In this document: in pieces, positions 1-4,361 of the stretch
Layout: each line of letters starts with the position of its first letter
Position numbering within the stretch: position 1 is the first letter of the stretch
From: Candidatus Atribacter fermentans
GTDB lineage: Bacteria; Atribacterota; Atribacteria; Atribacterales; Atribacteraceae
NCBI GenBank assembly: GCA_012517485.1
Contig: JAAYUT010000289.1
Span: 1 to 6,938 of the forward strand
DNA: 6,938 bases
Direction: 5' to 3'
Program-made: the position numbers and the translations under genes
The notes under the pieces: model-generated
The model's database searches: none
The model's input: only the letters and a program-made list of their open reading frames with translations
What the model was told of the DNA's origin: nothing

Positions 1-1
1 A

Positions 2-667
2 ACCGGACTGATTGCATCAGCCGAGGACGGTCTTTTCAGCCGTTTTATATTTTATGCTTACAAAGTGGAGCAGCAATGGCGTGATGTTTCACCCTATGCA
101 AGCAGTATCAACCTTACCGAGCATTTCAATACACTATCCGATCAGGTATTTCAGTTAATTCAGTTTTTGAAGCAATATCCCACAACAATAGAGCTTACTC
201 AACAGCAATGGCAGACTTTAAACAGTATTTGCAGCCGTTGGCTGATTGAAGTTACCACCTTTACCGGGGATGATGCCGGCAGCATTGTAAAACGTCTTGG
301 TTTGGTTTTATTTCGACTGACCATGATTTTTACCGCACTCCGCAAATTTGAGAATGGCGACACCTCAACCACAGCTTTTTGCACCGATGCTGACTTTGAT
401 ACAGCCGTAAACCTTGCCGACCTTTATCTACAGCATAGTTTGCTCATGTTTCATAATCTGCCAAAGCAAACGGATAACGCTGTTTTTCGTTCCGGTGACA
501 ACAAACGCAAGTTCTTTAATGCCCTGCCTCCTGATTTTAAGAGAGCCGAAGCTATTGAATTAGGCAAAAAGTACAACTTATCAACCCGCTCGGTTGATAA
601 CCTCCTCAAAGAGCTTTCCGGAAAGTACCTTACACAGCCACAATACGGCTGTTATTCAAAGCTTTAA
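2..667 (+). CDS. DUF3987-type primase/helicase-associated protein, C-terminal part (5' truncated)
   Basis: The reading frame is open from base 2 and gives 221 residues ending at TAA 665-667. The GTG at 65 is in frame but is only an internal valine, because family-like sequence (EDGLFSRFIFYAY) lies upstream of it, so the true start is outside the window. Resemblance to the C-terminal portion of DUF3987 proteins rests on that segment and on the helical region after it. These proteins are often found on Bacteroidota integrative or mobilizable elements, together with primase-like BT4734/BF3469 domains, and are thought to act in element replication. Near the C-terminus, visible residues 182-205 (AEAIELGKKYNLSTRSVDNL onward) look like a small helix-turn-helix, perhaps for DNA binding. 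No ATPase motifs are visible; if present, they would be upstream. The family call is from memory of similar proteins. Biochemical function is not established by this sequence. Confidence 0.72.
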   Translation, partial: TGLIASAEDGLFSRFIFYAYKVEQQWRDVSPYASSINLTEHFNTLSDQVFQLIQFLKQYPTTIELTQQQWQTLNSICSRWLIEVTTFTGDDAGSIVKRLGLVLFRLTMIFTALRKFENGDTSTTAFCTDADFDTAVNLADLYLQHSLLMFHNLPKQTDNAVFRSGDNKRKFFNALPPDFKRAEAIELGKKYNLSTRSVDNLLKELSGKYLTQPQYGCYSKL

Positions 668-680
668 GGTTTTTCATCTG

Positions 681-715
681 ACTTTGCAGGATTGCATGCT
701 TTGCAAAGTTTGCAG
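681..715. repeat. TTTGCA word cluster with 8-bp inverted repeat
   Basis: The word TTTGCA occurs at 683-688, 700-705 and 709-714, with a shorter TTGCA at 692-696. ACTTTGCA (681-688) is the exact reverse complement of TGCAAAGT (702-709), so an 8-bp stem with a 13-base loop is possible. CTTTGCAAAG (699-708) is also a perfect 10-base palindrome. It lies 13 bases after the DUF3987 stop. It could be a weak terminator for that gene, although the stem is AT-rich and the T-rich DNA after it is not a clean U-run, or a protein-binding site cluster. The repetition is directly visible; the role is inferred. Confidence 0.5.
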
Positions 716-733
716 TTAATATTTCTTTCTGTG

Positions 734-767
734 TTTCCGTTTTTATGTTTATTTTTGCCAATATTTG
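734..767 (+). promoter_or_regulatory. Weak Bacteroidota-type promoter candidate
   Basis: AATATTTG at 760-767 matches the Bacteroidota -7 consensus TAnnTTTG at all but its first base. A poor -33 match, TTTC (consensus TTTG), lies at 734-737 with a 22-base spacer, slightly longer than usual. Transcription would begin around 773-776, about a dozen bases before the regulator ATG. It is the best candidate in the only sizeable intergenic gap upstream of the three-gene cluster. The match is weak and other starts are possible. Confidence 0.25.
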
Positions 768-780
768 TCAAGACAATATT
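760..780. promoter_or_regulatory. Inverted repeat, candidate XRE operator
   Basis: TTGTC (765-769) and GACAA (772-776) are exact inverted copies separated by AA. Allowing one bulged T, the symmetry extends to AATATTtGTC / GACAATATT (760-769 / 772-780). The repeat overlaps the candidate -7 element and ends seven bases before the regulator ATG, where a small XRE/Cro autorepressor or restriction-modification controller protein would be expected to bind. Symmetry and position are visible; binding is inferred. Confidence 0.4.
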
Positions 781-786
781 ATTATA

Positions 787-1080
787 ATGGCAACACATTT
801 TGGTGAACGGATTAGAGAACTCAGGACTAAGCAAAACATGCTTTTACGTCAACTTGCCTCAAAACTCGACATGGACACTTCGGTTATCAGTAAGATAGAA
901 CGAGGTGACCGTCAACTGAAAAAGGATCAGATACCTCTTTTAGCCCAAATTCTCAATGCCAGTGAACAGGAATTACTTACTCTGTGGCTGGCTGACCAGG
1001 TTATGGATGTTGTTAAAGATGAACCTTTTGCAGATGAAGCATTAAAGACAGTATCAAAAAACATTAAGAAAGGAAAATAG
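787..1080 (+). CDS. XRE/Cro-family helix-turn-helix regulator
   Basis: This 97-residue cytoplasmic protein is a probable DNA-binding repressor or activator of the operon. Residues 6-61 form an HTH_3/XRE domain: GERIRELRTKQNMLLRQLAS leads into the first HTH helix, and TSVISKIERG (31-40) is the recognition helix with its typical S-x-I-E-R-G ending. After the domain comes a 35-residue tail (LWLADQVMDVVKDEPFADEA and a basic end) of a kind I associate with small regulators beside Bacteroidota restriction genes. I chose ATG 787 because the alternative in-frame ATG at 745 adds 14 hydrophobic residues (MFIFANICQDNIII) unlike the family and would overlap the putative promoter and operator. Its stop codon directly abuts the next ATG, which implies co-transcription. 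By analogy with controller (C) proteins it may delay or limit nuclease expression; that role is inferred. Confidence 0.88.
   Translation: MATHFGERIRELRTKQNMLLRQLASKLDMDTSVISKIERGDRQLKKDQIPLLAQILNASEQELLTLWLADQVMDVVKDEPFADEALKTVSKNIKKGK
1069..1074 (+). promoter_or_regulatory. Ribosome binding site for the PLD-SNF2 gene
   Basis: AAAGGA lies six bases before ATG 1081, inside the last codons of the regulator gene. It is the clearest Shine-Dalgarno-like match in the window and supports the start at 1081. With the stop and start codons touching (TAG then ATG), translation of the two genes is probably coupled. Confidence 0.5.
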
Positions 1081-4000
1081 ATGTCAACGAAGTTTTTTAC
1101 AAACGAAAATGAAAATACACTCCTCAGTAAAATTGAGGGGATTTTTAAGTATAGAAACATTCATTTTTTTGATGCTTTGGTCGGATACTTCAGAGCTTCC
1201 GGCTATTTCCGGATTAGACCTTTTGTTGAAAAAGCTGCTGAGATTAGAATATTGGTAGGCATTAACATTGACAATCTAATTTATGAAGCGAACAAACGTG
1301 GTTTACTTTTCATTGAAGACCCCGCAAAAAGTCGTGATGATTTTTTCATTGAAATCAAAAAAAATATTCAAGAAGCAGAGTATGACAAAGAGGTTGAAGA
1401 TGGAATGATGCAACTGATTCAAGACTTAGTGACTGGAAAAATTAAAATTAAAGTTCATCCAAATCAAAACCTGCATGCCAAAATATACATATTTAGGGAA
1501 CAGGAAAAACATGACCACGGATATGGTTCAGTCATAACCGGTTCAAGTAATTTGACCGATAATGGACTTGAACGGAATTTTGAATTTAATGTTGAATTGA
1601 GAGAAAACACTGATATTGATTTTGCAACCGAAACGTTCAATAAACTATGGAATGAGAGTATTGAGATAGGAAAGGATTTTGTTGAAAAACTTAAAAAGGA
1701 AACTTATCTTAATAATGAGTTTACTCCTTTCGAGGTGTATATGAAATTCCTTGTGGAGTATTTTGGCAGAAGCATTGACTTTGATCCCAATTCTATTCAG
1801 GATTTACCACATGGATTCAAGAAGCTATCCTATCAGGTTGATGCCGTAGCCGATGGATATAATAAAATGATGAAGCATAATGGCTTCTTCCTGTCAGATG
1901 TGGTTGGATTAGGCAAAACGGTTGTTGCTACGCTTATTGCAAAGAAATTCTTTTACTCCAATGGTTTCCCTTCCTATTTATCAAAAACTTTAATTATTTG
2001 TCCTCCTGCAATAAAGGAAAATTGGGAAGATACACTTTATAGCTTTGGACTGCACAACTATAAAATAATAACCTCCGGCAGTCTGCACAAAGTTACCAGG
2101 CATCACGATTATGATCTGATAATTGTTGATGAAGCCCACAAATTCAGAAGTGATAGTGCGGAAATGTATTTCCACTTGCAGAACATATGTAAATCGCACA
2201 CACGGAAAAGATTGAACAATGATACCTATGAACAAAAACGAGTAATGCTGATTTCGGCAACCCCGCTAAATAACAGACCAGAAGACATTGCGAACCTGGT
2301 TTATTTGTTCCAGGACTCAAAAAATTCATCTCTGGAAATATCCAACCTGCAGCACTTTTTCAGAAATCAGATTGATGCCTATAAGAAACTGAAGGATGAG
2401 CCGGACATTCAAAAAGTTAGTGCTGCCGTGAAGGTTATTTATGAAAAAATCAGGGTAAAGGTAATCGAACCTCTAACAGTTCGCAGAACCAGAACCGATT
2501 TGATTGAGAACGAGGAATACGCCAAAGACTTAAAGGAACAGGGTGTGATATTCCCGGCAGTAAATAAGCCCGAGAAAATCTACTATCAATTAGACGAATA
2601 TTTAGATGAACTGTACGACAAGACCATATTGTATTTAAGCCATCCGACTAAAGGATTAACATACAATCGGTATCAAGCCATCAAATATTTAAAACCTCAT
2701 AAGAAAAGTAAATACCAAAAAGCTGACCTGATTTCTACTCAGTTGGCCAAGATTATGAAAACTCTTCTGGTAAAACGCATTGATAGTAGTTTTTATGCTT
2801 TCAGACAATCGTTGCGCAGGTTTTCGGAGGCCACCAATGCAATGGTAAAAATGTTTGATAATGACCGGATTTATATTGCTCCTAACGTAGGTGTGAATGA
2901 TTATATCAATGAAGGAAAGGAGGATGAATTAATCACCATTCTTACAGAATTATCAGATTCAGACCCCACAATTGAGATATGTACGGCCGAAGATTTTGAA
3001 CCGGGTTTTATTGGTGGGTTGAGAAAGGATAAAACCTTATTGGAAGAGATGGTAAAAGAATGGGATATGGTTGACCAGGACCCCAAACTTGAAATATTCA
3101 AAGAATATCTTACCAAAAAACTTTTTGACAAGTCTATTAATAAGGAGCAAAAGCTTGTAGTCTTCTCAGAATCCAAGGAAACCACCCTTTATCTTAAAGA
3201 TGAATTGACCAAAGCAGGTTTTGAAAAAATCCTTGTTGTTGACAGCAGCAGCAGAAAAGACCGTTTCCCTCTGGTTAAAGCAAACTTTGATGCCAATATA
3301 GCTCTTACCGAGCAAAAGGACGATTATAATATGGTCATTAGTACAGAGGTTTTAGCCGAAGGGATAAACATGCACAGGGCAAACATTATTGTTAATTACG
3401 ATACCCCCTGGAACAGCACCCGATTGATGCAGCGCATTGGCAGAGTAAACAGGATTGGTTCCAAAGCAAGTAACATTTACGTTTTCAACTTCTTCCCCAC
3501 TGCTAAAGTGAACAATGATATTGAACTTGAGAAAAAAGCAATCATGAAGTTACAGGCTTTTCACAGTGCGATGGGTGAAGACAGCCAGATTTACTCACAG
3601 GATGAAGTAACTGAAAGTTTTGGACTTTTTGATAAAACGGTGAATGAAGAAAAGGACGAGAAATTAAGAATCTTATTGGAGTTGCGAAAATTCAGAAAGG
3701 ATAACCCCGATTTGTTCAAGCAAATAAAGAATATGCCCACCAGGGCAAGAGTTGGTAGGAAAAGCCCGGTTCTAAAGAACTCAACCATCACTTTCATCAG
3801 AAACGAAAAAAGGGATGCTTTTTTATTAGTCAGGGAAAATGGTGAGGTTGATGAACTTACTTTCTTACAGGCAGAAAAGGAATATTTCGCTAAAGTAACT
3901 GAAAAGGCAATTGACCTGAATGAATATCACCACGACCAGGTTAAAAAGGCAATTCAGTTATTTGCTCACAAATTAGAGGAAGAAAAAAGTAAAGAGAGAA

Positions 4001-4347
4001 AAATAGATACCACACAAGGCCCCAATGAGAAAAAGGCTTTGTCATTTTTAGATGCAATTTCTAACATTCAGGTTGTCAACCCGGAGGAAAAGGAGCTATT
4101 GCAAAATGCTAAACAGGCAATACGCTTGGGTAAGTTTCAAAACCTGCAAAGGGATGTGAATAAACTTGCCAAAGCCGTTAAAACTGTGCCTATAAAACAA
4201 GCCTTGCTTTTGGAAGAAGTTATTAAGATACTTCAAAAATACCCGTTACAAGCAATTGAGGAAGATATTGCCCCAGTTTTACAGCCAATTTTTAACCTCA
4301 AAGAGTTTAAGCCTGAGATTATTATCAGTGAGAGTTTTAATATTTAA
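1081..4347 (+). CDS. PLD-like nuclease domain fused to SNF2-family helicase
   Basis: This is a 1088-residue, apparently full-length protein. Residues 1-200 resemble a phospholipase-D-like (PLDc_2/HKD) nuclease domain: HAK at 132-134, GSSNLT at 154-159 and NFEFN at 166-170. Only one HKD half is present and the usual Asp seven residues after the His is Arg139, so an active site would need a dimer, as in Nuc or BfiI. Residues about 245-805 carry a complete SNF2/superfamily-2 motor: Q-like YQVDAV (251-256), Walker A in DVVGLGKT (273-280), DEAH (350-353), SAT (392-394), VVFSES (693-698), STEVLAEG (754-761) and QRIGRVNRIG (784-793). About 300 residues separate motifs III and IV, which is long but common in this family. 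Residues 805-1088 are charged, mostly helical by appearance and of unknown role. Likely activity is ATP-driven translocation on double-stranded DNA coupled to cleavage. It sits between the XRE regulator and the methyltransferase, which suggests the effector of a restriction-like system. It has no signal peptide or membrane segment. Domain calls are strong; the defence role is inferred. Confidence 0.9.
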   Translation: MSTKFFTNENENTLLSKIEGIFKYRNIHFFDALVGYFRASGYFRIRPFVEKAAEIRILVGINIDNLIYEANKRGLLFIEDPAKSRDDFFIEIKKNIQEAEYDKEVEDGMMQLIQDLVTGKIKIKVHPNQNLHAKIYIFREQEKHDHGYGSVITGSSNLTDNGLERNFEFNVELRENTDIDFATETFNKLWNESIEIGKDFVEKLKKETYLNNEFTPFEVYMKFLVEYFGRSIDFDPNSIQDLPHGFKKLSYQVDAVADGYNKMMKHNGFFLSDVVGLGKTVVATLIAKKFFYSNGFPSYLSKTLIICPPAIKENWEDTLYSFGLHNYKIITSGSLHKVTRHHDYDLIIVDEAHKFRSDSAEMYFHLQNICKSHTRKRLNNDTYEQKRVMLISATPLNNRPEDIANLVYLFQDSKNSSLEISNLQHFFRNQIDAYKKLKDEPDIQKVSAAVKVIYEKIRVKVIEPLTVRRTRTDLIENEEYAKDLKEQGVIFPAVNKPEKIYYQLDEYLDELYDKTILYLSHPTKGLTYNRYQAIKYLKPHKKSKYQKADLISTQLAKIMKTLLVKRIDSSFYAFRQSLRRFSEATNAMVKMFDNDRIYIAPNVGVNDYINEGKEDELITILTELSDSDPTIEICTAEDFEPGFIGGLRKDKTLLEEMVKEWDMVDQDPKLEIFKEYLTKKLFDKSINKEQKLVVFSESKETTLYLKDELTKAGFEKILVVDSSSRKDRFPLVKANFDANIALTEQKDDYNMVISTEVLAEGINMHRANIIVNYDTPWNSTRLMQRIGRVNRIGSKASNIYVFNFFPTAKVNNDIELEKKAIMKLQAFHSAMGEDSQIYSQDEVTESFGLFDKTVNEEKDEKLRILLELRKFRKDNPDLFKQIKNMPTRARVGRKSPVLKNSTITFIRNEKRDAFLLVRENGEVDELTFLQAEKEYFAKVTEKAIDLNEYHHDQVKKAIQLFAHKLEEEKSKERKIDTTQGPNEKKALSFLDAISNIQVVNPEEKELLQNAKQAIRLGKFQNLQRDVNKLAKAVKTVPIKQALLLEEVIKILQKYPLQAIEEDIAPVLQPIFNLKEFKPEIIISESFNI

Positions 4348-4361
4348 CAATTCATTATTCT

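Noticed and set aside
65..667. A complete 200-residue protein starting at GTG 65
   Set aside because: The frame is open back to base 2 and the residues before the GTG fit the same protein family, so this is the tail of a larger gene cut by the window edge.
745..786. Longer regulator starting at ATG 745
   Set aside because: The extra residues are hydrophobic and not typical of XRE proteins, and they would cover the only promoter and operator candidates; ATG 787 is preferred.
1990..2329. Minus-strand open frames opposite the helicase (also 2901-3185 and 3591-3797)
   Set aside because: They lie opposite strongly conserved helicase motifs, resemble no recognised family and have no visible start signals.
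3243..3254. CAG repeated four times in the helicase gene
   Set aside because: Only twelve bases long, encoding part of a serine-rich turn (DSSSR) just after the motif IV region; too short to count as a meaningful microsatellite.
4348..4361. Separate promoter for the methyltransferase
   Set aside because: The gap is only 14 bases and holds no promoter-like elements; co-transcription with the helicase is simpler.
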